A stretch of DNA of 64,000 nt from Psychrosphaera saromensis (GTDB lineage: Bacteria; Pseudomonadota; Gammaproteobacteria; Enterobacterales; Alteromonadaceae). The notes under the pieces are model-generated. The model did no database searches. It saw only the letters and a program-made list of their open reading frames with translations, and had not been told where the DNA came from. The stretch is taken from positions 1,204,824-1,268,823 of the forward strand of contig NZ_MSCH01000003.1 in the NCBI RefSeq assembly GCF_002954545.1, given 5' to 3'. Shown here one piece after another: positions 29,265 to 37,537 of this stretch (within the stretch, counting starts at the first letter, position 1; every line of letters begins with the position of its first letter). The position numbers were made by a program, and so were the translations under genes.

Positions 29265-30532
29265 TGTTTAAAACTATTGTTGATTGGATTGATGCTCGCA
29301 TCCCAATGACGCGTGTGTATAACATGCACATGGCGCAGTACCCTGCACCTAAGAATATGAACTTTTGGTATGTATTTGGCTTTTTAGCCACAATCGTATT
29401 AGTAAACCAAATCTTAACTGGTGTTTGGTTAACGATGAGTTACGTACCATCTGCTGAAGGCGCTTTTGCTTCTGTAGAATATATTATGCGTGATGTGGAA
29501 TATGGCTGGGTTATTCGCTATATGCACTCAACTGGCGCATCAGCCTTCTTTGTTGTCGTTTATCTTCATATGTTCCGCGGTATGATGTACGGCTCTTACC
29601 AAAAGCCTCGTGAGTTACTGTGGTTGTTTGGCATGTTTATTTATCTTGCACTAATGGCTGAAGCCTTCATGGGGTATTTATTACCATGGGGACAAATGTC
29701 TTATTGGGGCGCTCAGGTTATTATTTCATTATTTGGTGCAATCCCATTTGTTGGTGATGACTTAGCACTTTGGATACGTGGTGATTATGTTGTATCTGGT
29801 GCGACACTAAATCGTTTCTTTGCATTACATGTAATTGCATTGCCACTAGTGATTGTTATTTTAGTATTCTTACACATTGTTGCTTTACATGAAGTTGGGT
29901 CAAACAACCCAGATGGCGTTGATGTAAAACGTAAAAAAGGAACTGTGGCAGAAGAAGATAAAACTAAATTTGAATTCCACGAATACTATACATCTAAGAA
30001 AGATATATTAAATGACGTAGTGCCTTTCTTCCCTCATATGGTATTAAAAGACTTAATGGCATTTGGCGTATTCATTTTCTTATTCTGTTACGTAATGTTC
30101 TTTAACCCAGACTTTAATGGGAAATTTATTGAGCACGCTAACTTTGAAACTGCTAACCCATTGAAAACGCCTGAACATGTTTTCCCTGTTTGGTACTTCA
30201 CGCCTTTCTATGCAATCTTGAAAGCAGTACCTCACAAACTAATGGGTGTTATTGCCATGTTTGGTGCAATCATCTTGTTAGCATTATTACCTTGGATAGA
30301 TCGCGGTAAAGTTCGCTCTGTTCGCTATCGTTGTGGTTTACACAAAGTAAACTTATGGGTATTTGCAATATCGTTTATTGCTTTAGGATACTTTGGCGGC
30401 ACGCCAGCCACAGCAGCATCAGATATACTTGCACCTGTATTTACTGTTTTATATTTTGCATTCTTTGTTGCCTTATGGATTTACAGCAAAAATGAAAATA
30501 CTAAACCATTGCCTGATAGGATCACTAAATAA
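29264..30532 (+). CDS. petB: Cytochrome b of the bc1 complex
   Basis: A 422-residue polytopic protein with eight transmembrane helices. Heme-ligand histidines lie in helices II and IV (RYMHSTGASAFF and FALHVIALP), and the Qo-site signature appears as PEHVFPVWYF rather than plain PEWY. It carries both quinone sites of complex III. It overlaps petA and petC by 1 nt each, so the three subunits are translated as a coupled unit. Confidence 0.98.
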   Translation: MFKTIVDWIDARIPMTRVYNMHMAQYPAPKNMNFWYVFGFLATIVLVNQILTGVWLTMSYVPSAEGAFASVEYIMRDVEYGWVIRYMHSTGASAFFVVVYLHMFRGMMYGSYQKPRELLWLFGMFIYLALMAEAFMGYLLPWGQMSYWGAQVIISLFGAIPFVGDDLALWIRGDYVVSGATLNRFFALHVIALPLVIVILVFLHIVALHEVGSNNPDGVDVKRKKGTVAEEDKTKFEFHEYYTSKKDILNDVVPFFPHMVLKDLMAFGVFIFLFCYVMFFNPDFNGKFIEHANFETANPLKTPEHVFPVWYFTPFYAILKAVPHKLMGVIAMFGAIILLALLPWIDRGKVRSVRYRCGLHKVNLWVFAISFIALGYFGGTPATAASDILAPVFTVLYFAFFVALWIYSKNENTKPLPDRITK

Positions 30533-31290
30533 TGAAAAAGCTAATTTGTACATTTGGATTATTTGTTGGTTTAGTGTCATCTGCAGCGTTTGCATCAAGC
30601 GGTGGTGGTTTACCATTCCACGCTGATGTAGACCTAACAGACAAAGCATCTTTGCAACGTGGGGCTAAATTATTCATGAATTACTGCTCTGGTTGTCACC
30701 AGATGCAGTATCAACGTTATGAACGTACGTTCAACGATTTAGGTATTCCATTAGACGCAGGGTTAGAGAACCTTATCTTTACTAAGAATACTAAAGTTGG
30801 CGCTCATATTAAGAACGCTATGCCAGAAAAAAGTGCAGCTAAATGGTTTGGTGCAACACCACCTGATTTAACCTTAGAGTCTCGTTTACGCGGTGCTGAT
30901 TGGATTTATAGCTACTTAAAGTCTTTCTATGTTGACCCTTCACGTCCATTTGGCGTGAACAATACAGTATTTAAAGATGTTGGTATGCCTCATGTTTTAC
31001 AAGAACTACAGGGCGTTCCTCACAAAGAAGAGCATTTTGAAGAGCAACTAATCGACGGTGAGCTTCAACGTGTATCGTTAGGTGAGCGAATTGTTGTTGA
31101 TGGTTCTGGTGAATTGAGTGAAGACGAATACGACCGTGCAGCGTTAGATATTACTAACTTCATGGTTTACGTTGGTGAGCCAATGATCTTAGAGCGTCAA
31201 AGCTTAGGCTGGAAAGCTCTATTATACTGTTTCATATTTTTTGTTTTAGCGGTACTCCTTAAGAAAGAGTTCTGGAAAGACGTAAAATAG
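30532..31290 (+). CDS. petC: Cytochrome c1 of the bc1 complex
   Basis: A 252-residue protein with a signal peptide (about 1-21), a single heme-attachment motif CSGCH (Cys52, Cys55, His56), an axial-Met region near GVPHKEE/VYVGEPM, and a C-terminal membrane anchor (about 228-246). It passes electrons from the Rieske protein to soluble cytochrome c. Last gene of petABC, followed by a terminator. Confidence 0.97.
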   Translation: MKKLICTFGLFVGLVSSAAFASSGGGLPFHADVDLTDKASLQRGAKLFMNYCSGCHQMQYQRYERTFNDLGIPLDAGLENLIFTKNTKVGAHIKNAMPEKSAAKWFGATPPDLTLESRLRGADWIYSYLKSFYVDPSRPFGVNNTVFKDVGMPHVLQELQGVPHKEEHFEEQLIDGELQRVSLGERIVVDGSGELSEDEYDRAALDITNFMVYVGEPMILERQSLGWKALLYCFIFFVLAVLLKKEFWKDVK

Positions 31291-31366
31291 AATAAAACAA
31301 TATCTCAGTTAACAGAGGTAATCCTAGCTAGATGTTTCTGTTGACTGTATACTGCACTTATTAAAG

Positions 31367-31390
31367 AAAGGGGTATTTAGCCCCTTTTTT
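31367..31390 (+). terminator. Terminator of petABC
   Basis: AAAGGGG (31367-31373), a 7-nt loop, then CCCC and T6 (31381-31390). It lies about 75 nt after the petC stop and 24 nt before the sspA ATG. Confidence 0.8.
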
Positions 31391-31413
31391 GATTCAAGAT
31401 TTCGGAGAGTTAA

Positions 31414-32037
31414 ATGGCGGTTTCGGCAAACAAAAGAGCGGTAATGACTTTATTTTCAGGTGCTAACGATATGTATAGTCACCAAGTACGTATTGTCTTG
31501 GCGGAAAAAGGAGTTAACGTTGATATTAATTACGTAACGCCTGACAACATGCCTGAAGATCTATATGAAGTTAATCCTTACGGTAACGTACCTACGTTAA
31601 TTGACCGTGAGTTAGGTTTGTATAGAGCAAATATAATTAATGAATATTTAGACGAACGTTTCCCTCATCCGCCACTAATGCCAGTATATCCGGTAGCTCG
31701 TGGTCGTTGTCGTTTAATGATGGACCGTATCGAAAACGATTGGTATTCATTAACTCGTAAAATTGAAGATGGTGACGAAGATGCACGTCAAGAGTTAAAA
31801 GAAAGCATACTTTCTATTTCTCCTGTATTTGCAGAACAACCATATTTTATGAGCGATGAGTTCAGTTTAGTTGATTGTTATTTAGCTCCATTATTATGGC
31901 GTTTACCAGCTTGGGGAATCGAGCTTGAAGGTGCTGCAGCTAAAGAAATTAAAACATATATGCTACGTGTATTTGAACGTGAATCATTCCAAGCGTCATT
32001 AACAGACCTTGAGAAAGATATCCACGCAACTTACTAA
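31414..32037 (+). CDS. sspA: Stringent starvation protein A
   Basis: A 207-residue protein with the glutathione-S-transferase fold (E. coli 212). It has an N-terminal thioredoxin-like half (MTLFSGANDMYSHQVRIVLAEKGV) and an all-helical C-terminal half with SLVDCYLAPLLWRLP. SspA binds RNA polymerase and affects acid tolerance and late gene expression. Followed by sspB after 9 nt. Confidence 0.95.
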   Translation: MAVSANKRAVMTLFSGANDMYSHQVRIVLAEKGVNVDINYVTPDNMPEDLYEVNPYGNVPTLIDRELGLYRANIINEYLDERFPHPPLMPVYPVARGRCRLMMDRIENDWYSLTRKIEDGDEDARQELKESILSISPVFAEQPYFMSDEFSLVDCYLAPLLWRLPAWGIELEGAAAKEIKTYMLRVFERESFQASLTDLEKDIHATY

Positions 32038-32046
32038 GCCTATATT

Positions 32047-32523
32047 ATGTCAGAGACTATAAACATGAGTTCAAACCGCCCTTATTTATTAAAGGCGTTT
32101 TATGATTGGATTTTAGATAACGAATGTACTCCGTACATCGTTGTTGAAGCCGATATGCCTCATGTTGCAGTACCACAGCAAACAGTAAAAGATGGCCAAG
32201 TCGTATTAAATATTAGTCCATCTGCAGTGCAATTATTCAATATGGATAAACAGCAAATTACTTTTTCTGCTCGGTTTGGTGGTGTTCCTTTTGAAGTGTA
32301 TATCCCTATTTATGCAATAAGTGCGATATACGCTCAAGAGAATGGTGCTGGTACTATGTTCCCACCAGAAGAATTTGAATTAGAAGATGTTGATTTTGAG
32401 TTGGAAGATGATAATTCATCTCATATCTCAGTAGTAGAGTCCACGTCTGAAAAAACAATTTCTGAAGATGACAAAAAACAGAATAAAGCTAAAAAAGGGT
32501 CACATCTTTCCATTGTGAAATGA
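32047..32523 (+). CDS. sspB: ClpXP protease specificity-enhancing factor SspB
   Basis: A 158-residue adaptor. A conserved substrate-binding domain (RPYLLKAFYDWILDNECTPY to about residue 115) is followed by an acidic flexible linker and a basic C-terminal ClpX-binding tail (KKGSHLSIVK). It tethers ssrA-tagged and other substrates to ClpX. ATG at 32047 is used; a second ATG at 32065 (before SSNRPYLL) is an equally plausible start. Confidence 0.93.
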   Translation: MSETINMSSNRPYLLKAFYDWILDNECTPYIVVEADMPHVAVPQQTVKDGQVVLNISPSAVQLFNMDKQQITFSARFGGVPFEVYIPIYAISAIYAQENGAGTMFPPEEFELEDVDFELEDDNSSHISVVESTSEKTISEDDKKQNKAKKGSHLSIVK

Positions 32524-32543
32524 ATGTAGTCTCTGGTTAGTTT

Positions 32544-32580
32544 AAAAAAATCCGCCTCAGTTTTGATGGCGGATTTTTTT
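32544..32580 (+). terminator. Terminator of sspAB
   Basis: TCCGCC (32551-32556) pairs with GGCGGA (32568-32573), extended by A and T runs on either side (AAAAATCCGCC/GGCGGATTTTT). Strong and potentially bidirectional. Confidence 0.85.
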
Positions 32581-32672
32581 TATCTATAACTTCAATAATT
32601 ATCTTCTGCTCACAATATTTTCCAGCTTAAATTAATTCCTATTTTCTGTACAAATTTACACAAAAAAGGGAA

Positions 32673-32849
32673 TTAACTACTATGATTAAGCAAGTACATT
32701 AAGCTGTAAAATATGATCGCGACCAAAGATAGTCCAATTATGTAAAGAAACCCTTTTTTACCTTGTTCTATGGACCAGTTGTTTTGGTGTAAATATAACC
32801 ACCAACAGATACACAATAGTGTAGGGATAAGGAAGAAAAACTTAAGCAT
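32673..32849 (-). CDS. Small predicted two-helix membrane protein (58 residues)
   Basis: A short ORF filling much of the otherwise empty 518-nt gap between sspB and the XRE regulator. Translation from ATG 32849 to TAA gives 58 residues with two hydrophobic segments (about residues 3-20 and 34-54) separated by a polar HQNNWSIEQGKKG loop. This is the classic look of a small inner-membrane protein. The RBS is weak (GAG about 6 nt before ATG). I do not recognise a family. The organised hydrophobic/polar/hydrophobic pattern argues for a real gene, but it could be chance in AT-rich DNA. Confidence 0.45.
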   Translation of the reverse strand: MLKFFFLIPTLLCICWWLYLHQNNWSIEQGKKGFLYIIGLSLVAIIFYSLMYLLNHSS

Positions 32850-33056
32850 AAAAACTCAAATGATTTATTAGGTTGTTTTATCATATCGAAGACTTGATGT
32901 ATTCGCCACGATAAAAGTAAATTCGTTTAGCACAGTCGCCAGTATTTGTAATTAATCACCGGCGCACTCTGCGCTATAACTCTTTACCATCTTATGTTAA
33001 AAAGTTGTAATAATTAAAAGTTAACTTATTGGAGTTGTATTTTGGGAGTATCTACT
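32850..33056. other. Intergenic region between the small membrane ORF and the XRE regulator
   Basis: About 200 nt of AT-rich DNA. It presumably carries divergent promoters for the 58-residue ORF and the XRE gene. No convincing operator or RNA structure was found. Confidence 0.4.
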
Positions 33057-33293
33057 ATGATGGGCAAGTCAGTCTCGTCGGAAGAAAATAATGTTTTAAT
33101 GGCTTGGTTGAAAGCAAAACGTAAAGAGAAAGGACATACAATGAGAACGCTTTCGTTAATTATTGGAACGCCTCACTCATTCATTGGGAAGGTTGAGAAT
33201 CAAGAACGTCGTCTTGATATAGTAGAATATTTACGCTACTGCAAAGCGTTGGAAGTTGATCCACTTGAAGGTTTAAAGTTGATATTAAATTGA
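33057..33293 (+). CDS. Small XRE-type helix-turn-helix regulator
   Basis: A 78-residue protein that is almost entirely one HTH_XRE domain (residues about 12-70): WLKAKRKEKGHTMRTLSLIIGTPHSFIGKVE-type pattern with the recognition helix near PHSFIGKVENQERR, ending LEVDPLEGLKLIL. ATG 33057 has GGGAG 8 nt upstream; an upstream TTG at 33042 with GGAG at 33031-33034 is an alternative giving 83 residues. Single-domain XRE proteins of this kind act as repressors in many contexts; the target is unknown. No phage or toxin partner is adjacent. Confidence 0.8.
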   Translation: MMGKSVSSEENNVLMAWLKAKRKEKGHTMRTLSLIIGTPHSFIGKVENQERRLDIVEYLRYCKALEVDPLEGLKLILN

Positions 33294-33314
33294 TCAACAA
33301 TAAACCAACGTATA

Positions 33315-33340
33315 AAATGGCACGCTTAAGCGTGCCATTT
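33315..33340. terminator. Bidirectional terminator overlapping the ampG-like stop
   Basis: AAATGGCACGCTT pairs with AAGCGTGCCATTT, a perfect 26-nt palindrome with flanking A and T runs. It serves the XRE gene (+) and the AmpG-like gene (-), whose TAA stop lies inside it. Confidence 0.85.
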
Positions 33341-34660
33341 TTGTTTCATGAGGTACAAAATAGCAACAACCGTAGGCAAGCCGAGAATCGCTGTCATTGA
33401 GAAGAAGTAAGTATAACCTAACGACTCTAACCACACGCCCGAAAACCCACCTAAAAACTTAGGGAATAGCAACATAGCAGAACTTAAAAATGCATATTGT
33501 GTTGCCGTAAATTCTTTAGATGCTAACGACGATAAAAAAGCAATGAACGCTGTTGTTGCTAAACCTGCACTTAAGTTATCAACGGATATTACTGTGTATA
33601 GCAAAGTTAAATTGTAATCAGACTGAGATAAAAAGATAAATAAGATATTGGTCAATGCCGATAATATTGAACCGATAAGCAGTATTTTTAAAACGCCATA
33701 TTTGTTCACTAGACTTCCAGCTAACAAAGCCCCTGTGAGCGTCATTATAAGCCCGTAAGTTTTTGAGGCGAGTGCAATGTCAGATTTGGTGTAACCCATG
33801 TCTACGTAGAATACATTTGCCATTACGCCCATTACAATATCGGATATTCGATACGTTGCTATTAATATAATAAGCACAACAGCATGCCATTTATAGCGTG
33901 ATACGATTTCTAATAATGGCGTAACGTAAGCCTCTCTTAACATCAGAATAAAACTGATGGGACTTGTTGCTGTGGATTTTTTATTATCTTCAGATTTAAG
34001 GCTAACATCTGGCTCTGGAGATAATAAAGTAGTTAGTAAGCCAACGCCCATTAACAAGGCCATTATCAAATACGCTTTTTGCCATGCAAAGTAATCATAG
34101 GTGGTACTTGTTTCAAAAGTTGCAGCTAATAATAAAACACCTGCTGAGGCAACAATCATCGCAAAGCGATAACCTATCTGGTAAGTCGCAGCCATAGCAG
34201 CTTGCTGTTTATCATCACCTGACTCAATTCTAAAAGCGTCGATCACTATATCTTGTGTTGCAGAAAAGAATGCCACTGCGATTGCCGCTAAAGGTACGTA
34301 GTATAAGTTTATTTGCGGGTTGATCATTGCCATCGAACCTATGCTTATGATTAAGCAAACTTGTGTAAGCAGTAACCAGCTTCGTCTGCGGCCTAGTAAG
34401 CGGCTGATAATGGGTAATGGTACTTTGTCCACTGCTGGTGACCATATCCACTTAAAACCATAAGCCAAAGCAGCCCAGCTCATATAACCAATGGTTGCTC
34501 TATCTATCCCAGCCTCTCTAAGCCAAAAAGACAAACTAGAAAAAACTAATAAGATAGGTAGGCCAGCTGAAAACCCTAGAAAAAATAAACGAATGACACT
34601 TCGTTCTAAATAGACAGAAAAGGTGGATGAAATTGCAGTTTTAATAGAAAGTAATGACAA
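33326..34660 (-). CDS. AmpG-like major facilitator (muropeptide permease family)
   Basis: A 444-residue polytopic protein with about 12 transmembrane helices and the AmpG-type opening LFFLGFSAGLPILLVFSSLSFW and the segment WSPAVDKVPLP followed by LGRRRSWLL (family: ILGFASGLP, FLWSPLMDRY, GRRRGWLL). AmpG imports anhydro-muropeptides for peptidoglycan recycling. The ampD and ampE genes are also in this window (59-60.6 kb), consistent with that role. The start is a TTG at 34660, since no ATG lies nearby. A hairpin with a U tract directly abuts it. A different substrate in the same family is possible. Confidence 0.82.
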   Translation of the reverse strand: MSLLSIKTAISSTFSVYLERSVIRLFFLGFSAGLPILLVFSSLSFWLREAGIDRATIGYMSWAALAYGFKWIWSPAVDKVPLPIISRLLGRRRSWLLLTQVCLIISIGSMAMINPQINLYYVPLAAIAVAFFSATQDIVIDAFRIESGDDKQQAAMAATYQIGYRFAMIVASAGVLLLAATFETSTTYDYFAWQKAYLIMALLMGVGLLTTLLSPEPDVSLKSEDNKKSTATSPISFILMLREAYVTPLLEIVSRYKWHAVVLIILIATYRISDIVMGVMANVFYVDMGYTKSDIALASKTYGLIMTLTGALLAGSLVNKYGVLKILLIGSILSALTNILFIFLSQSDYNLTLLYTVISVDNLSAGLATTAFIAFLSSLASKEFTATQYAFLSSAMLLFPKFLGGFSGVWLESLGYTYFFSMTAILGLPTVVAILYLMKQKWHA

Positions 34661-34694
34661 AAAAAATCAGCCTGTTAGAAAACTAAAGGCTGAT
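34660..34694 (-). terminator. Hairpin with T run between the 107-residue gene and ampG-like gene
   Basis: On the minus strand AATCAGCC and GGCTGATT form an 8-bp stem with a loop of about 15 nt followed directly by T8. The T run continues into the TTG start of the AmpG-like gene, and the 3' arm contains its only AGG-like RBS. Either a terminator or an attenuator. Confidence 0.7.
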
Positions 34695-34724
34695 TGTTTA
34701 TAACATTTCATCAGAGGTCAAGTA

Positions 34725-35048
34725 TTAAGGACGAACACCAGAACAAAAATCAGGATATATACCGTCGCCTCTTAAAAAATCGATACAGGAATCAACTTCT
34801 GACTTCAGAACAGGGCATGTTCTGATCTCTTTTGGATTCCAGAAAGTTATCTGGTACAACAAATACCAAAATGCACTTTCCATAGGTGATACTTTCAAGG
34901 TAGCTGGTTGAAATTGCGACCACTCCTCAATCGTATCCCAACAATACAAATCTACTTCCGTTGATGGAATGATCCCATCAACTAAAGCTGAAGCATAGTT
35001 GGTTAATTGAAATGCTTTTTTACTAATGAACCGCTGAGCGTCTACCAC
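34725..35048 (-). CDS. Uncharacterised 107-residue protein
   Basis: Starts at GTG 35048 behind a strong GGGAGGGAG Shine-Dalgarno and ends in a terminator-like hairpin, so it is very likely a real gene. The protein is cytoplasmic (no signal peptide or transmembrane helix) and rich in aromatic residues (YCWDTIEEWSQF; SAFWYLLYQITFWNP). It has four cysteines: in the YCWD segment, in IRTCPVLKSEVDSC (two), and in DFCSGVRP near the end. I do not recognise the family. It lies 96 nt downstream of the cyclophilin gene on the same strand. Confidence 0.7.
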   Translation of the reverse strand: MVDAQRFISKKAFQLTNYASALVDGIIPSTEVDLYCWDTIEEWSQFQPATLKVSPMESAFWYLLYQITFWNPKEIRTCPVLKSEVDSCIDFLRGDGIYPDFCSGVRP

Positions 35049-35144
35049 ACTCCCTCCCTAGTTTTATTATAATTAAAGGGAAAAACACTTCTGTATGTCG
35101 TTTGTAACCCTACATACGTTAAGACTCATTATAGTCAGATATTA

Positions 35145-35741
35145 CTATTCGGCCAATATTTGCACTTTAATAATGACTATTTTTTTTGTTGGAAAGCTTG
35201 GCCAACCTAGCTCTGGAGAGATATCTGTTTCAATTCCCTCAAGTTTTTCCAATACATCTTCGCCTTGAATAATGCTACCAAAAACCGTATATCCCCAGTT
35301 TCTGCCTGGATTTAAACTGTCATTATCTGCTAAATTGAAGAAAAATTGGCTTGTTGCTGAATGTGGTGTGTATTGTCTAGCCATTGATAAGGAGAACTGA
35401 TCATTTTTAACACCATTACCTGATTCATTCACAATTTGAGGAAACTCTTCAACACTTTCCATTTTGGAGGTGTAGCCACCACCTTGTAGAACAAAATTAT
35501 GCTCTAATCTATGAAATATAGTGTCCTCATATCGTTTAGCATCTACATAACTTAAAAAGTTATCTACAGTAATAGGTGCTTTCATTCTATCCAGTTCAAC
35601 GGTTATGTTTCCTATAGAGGTAACAAACAAAACTTTAGGAAACAAATTATTAGGCTGAATGTACTGACCTGTAGGTTGCACAGCCGCTTGGCCATCAAAC
35701 GTAAATAGACTGAGCATTAGAGTAAGTAACAAACGTTTCAT
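35145..35741 (-). CDS. Periplasmic cyclophilin-type peptidyl-prolyl isomerase
   Basis: A 198-residue protein: signal peptide of about 20 residues (MKRLLLTLMLSLFTF...QAA), then a cyclophilin domain with IFHRLEHNFVLQGGGYT, the active-site-like segment SATSQFFFNLADN and WGYTVFGSIIQGEDVLEKLEGI. It catalyses cis-trans isomerisation of X-Pro bonds, here in the periplasm, similar to PpiA. ATG 35741 is preferred because it begins a normal signal peptide; a TTG four codons upstream is possible. It is third in the rlmG-yajG-like-ppi run on the minus strand. Confidence 0.88.
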   Translation of the reverse strand: MKRLLLTLMLSLFTFDGQAAVQPTGQYIQPNNLFPKVLFVTSIGNITVELDRMKAPITVDNFLSYVDAKRYEDTIFHRLEHNFVLQGGGYTSKMESVEEFPQIVNESGNGVKNDQFSLSMARQYTPHSATSQFFFNLADNDSLNPGRNWGYTVFGSIIQGEDVLEKLEGIETDISPELGWPSFPTKKIVIIKVQILAE

Positions 35742-35785
35742 ATTATTAACCAAAGTTAGTTAGAACTGGATTGGCTACTCAAAAG

Positions 35786-36310
35786 CTATTTAAAAATAGC
35801 TTGAGTAAATTCAGGATCATTTAAGCTTTTTTCTAGTAACACAGTTGCTAGTTTGTTTAAATGACGCTCTACAATTGTATTGTCAGCTGAAAGAGGGCCT
35901 TCTTCTGCCATAGTCGTTTGATATGACTTAGTCCAAGTACCTTTATTCGACTCTAATTTAAGCTCCCATTCCAATACCGATTCCATGCTGAATGACATAG
36001 TTTCTTGTTTTATGAAGCTACCAAAAGAAAGTAGGTTAACGGTTAATACTTTAGTACCGTTTTGATTCGTTTCTATTGAATTAGATAACCAATCTTGCAT
36101 AACGCTAACGAGATCTTTAGTCAAAGGTAAGCTTTCACCGTTAATAACGGCTAGCGCTTTGTTAGTTCTTTGATCATTAAATTCAATGCTTTTAACACCC
36201 ATAAATTGTTTGTTTATAGTTTGTTCAGGTGCTATTACAACAGGCTTTGCTTTATTTGCACAAGCGTAAACATTAGATATAAGGACAAGTATAAGTAATT
36301 TTTTAAACAT
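35786..36310 (-). CDS. YajG-like lipoprotein
   Basis: A 174-residue protein with a lipoprotein signal peptide and lipobox VYAC (Cys17). The mature part (KAKPVVIAPEQ onward) shows the YajG-family pattern: a short beta-rich domain including FNDQRTNKALAVI and ending in a helix with KSLNDPEF. The function of YajG is unknown; in Enterobacteria yajG is linked to ampG. Here an AmpG-like gene is three genes downstream, a loose but suggestive parallel. It lies 2 nt after rlmG. Confidence 0.72.
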   Translation of the reverse strand: MFKKLLILVLISNVYACANKAKPVVIAPEQTINKQFMGVKSIEFNDQRTNKALAVINGESLPLTKDLVSVMQDWLSNSIETNQNGTKVLTVNLLSFGSFIKQETMSFSMESVLEWELKLESNKGTWTKSYQTTMAEEGPLSADNTIVERHLNKLATVLLEKSLNDPEFTQAIFK

Positions 36311-36312
36311 GA

Positions 36313-37464
36313 CTATTTAGGCTCCAAATGGTTAGTACATTTATAAATGGTAAATTTAGTGTTTTTTCTATGAACCTTAAATCCACCAAAGATATTTTTC
36401 AAATGATATGAATAATGCAGGTGATTATTCGCCACTACAAATATTTTCCCACCATTTTTAAGCATCTCTCTGGCTTGAGTGAACATTTGCAGTGCAATAT
36501 GTTCAGTAATGGTATTGTGCTGATGGAAAGGAGGGTTACACAAGATTAAATCTAATGACTGAGGCTCTTCACCCGTTAAGCAATCTGTTGCAGTAAATTC
36601 GCACTGTTCAAGTTGTGTTTCAAATTGCTCTGCTACATTTAATCTTGCTGAATCTACAGCCATAAATGACTCATCAAGAAATTTTACATTGATGTCAATG
36701 TTACGTTCTTTTGCTTGATGAAGAGCTGAAAGGCCAATTAAGCCATTACCACAACCTAAGTCGACGATTATCTGGTTTCTTGTTAATTCAGGTAAATTTT
36801 CAGCTAGGAAGCGACCACCAATATCTATTTGTTCTTTACTGTATACGTTTGCGTGCGACTTAACATCGAGAGCTTTCTCTGGCCAAGCAACCGTTACTGG
36901 GTATTTACTTTCAGGTACTTGCATTGAGTTATCGTGCTCAGCAAATATAAGACGACTTTTCTTTTTAGCCAAACTCGTTGTTACATTTTTTAAGTACTTC
37001 TCAAATAAAGCTAAAACACCTTTAGTAACTAACGTTGTTTTACCAGTTGCAATAATTTGGCAAGGTTCGGCTAGTTGGCTTATTTGACCAAGTTGATACT
37101 CTAGAAAACCCATGTTTTTAGTTAGTCTAAGGATAACTGTTTTAGACTCAGGTAACTTTTCTAAGCTATCTAATAATTTAGGTGCGGTAAGTTCATTAGC
37201 TTCACAGTTTTGTAAAATGGCTTGCTGACTTACATAAGAGTCAGTTACTACCGTTGGTGATAAATGATTAAGAGCGACAGCTAATGCGCCAAAATTGTCA
37301 TTTAAAATAAGTAAACCGTCTGTGCTTACTTCGTCATTAGCGAGTAAATGTTCTACCACTAACTCATCAGCACTATCCCAAGCCTGTAAAGATTTGTCAT
37401 GTTGCCCTTTAGGGAAACGAAACAAGTCATATTGCTTGTCGATTATTTGCCATTGTACGTTCAT
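36313..37464 (-). CDS. rlmG: 23S rRNA (guanine1835-N2)-methyltransferase RlmG
   Basis: A 383-residue protein (E. coli RlmG 378). A catalytically inert N-terminal Rossmann-like domain (about 1-190) is followed by the SAM domain with motif I IVDLGCGNGLIGL and motif IV LILCNPPFHQHN, the NPPF signature of N2-guanine methyltransferases. It methylates G1835 of 23S rRNA. Divergent from the AlkB-like gene with a 73-nt gap. Confidence 0.93.
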   Translation of the reverse strand: MNVQWQIIDKQYDLFRFPKGQHDKSLQAWDSADELVVEHLLANDEVSTDGLLILNDNFGALAVALNHLSPTVVTDSYVSQQAILQNCEANELTAPKLLDSLEKLPESKTVILRLTKNMGFLEYQLGQISQLAEPCQIIATGKTTLVTKGVLALFEKYLKNVTTSLAKKKSRLIFAEHDNSMQVPESKYPVTVAWPEKALDVKSHANVYSKEQIDIGGRFLAENLPELTRNQIIVDLGCGNGLIGLSALHQAKERNIDINVKFLDESFMAVDSARLNVAEQFETQLEQCEFTATDCLTGEEPQSLDLILCNPPFHQHNTITEHIALQMFTQAREMLKNGGKIFVVANNHLHYSYHLKNIFGGFKVHRKNTKFTIYKCTNHLEPK

Positions 37465-37537
37465 ATTTTACTCGCCGTTTAGTGAAGAACTAATTATCAT
37501 TACCCTATTGTCCCATTCCCAAGCAGCGAAGTAAATT

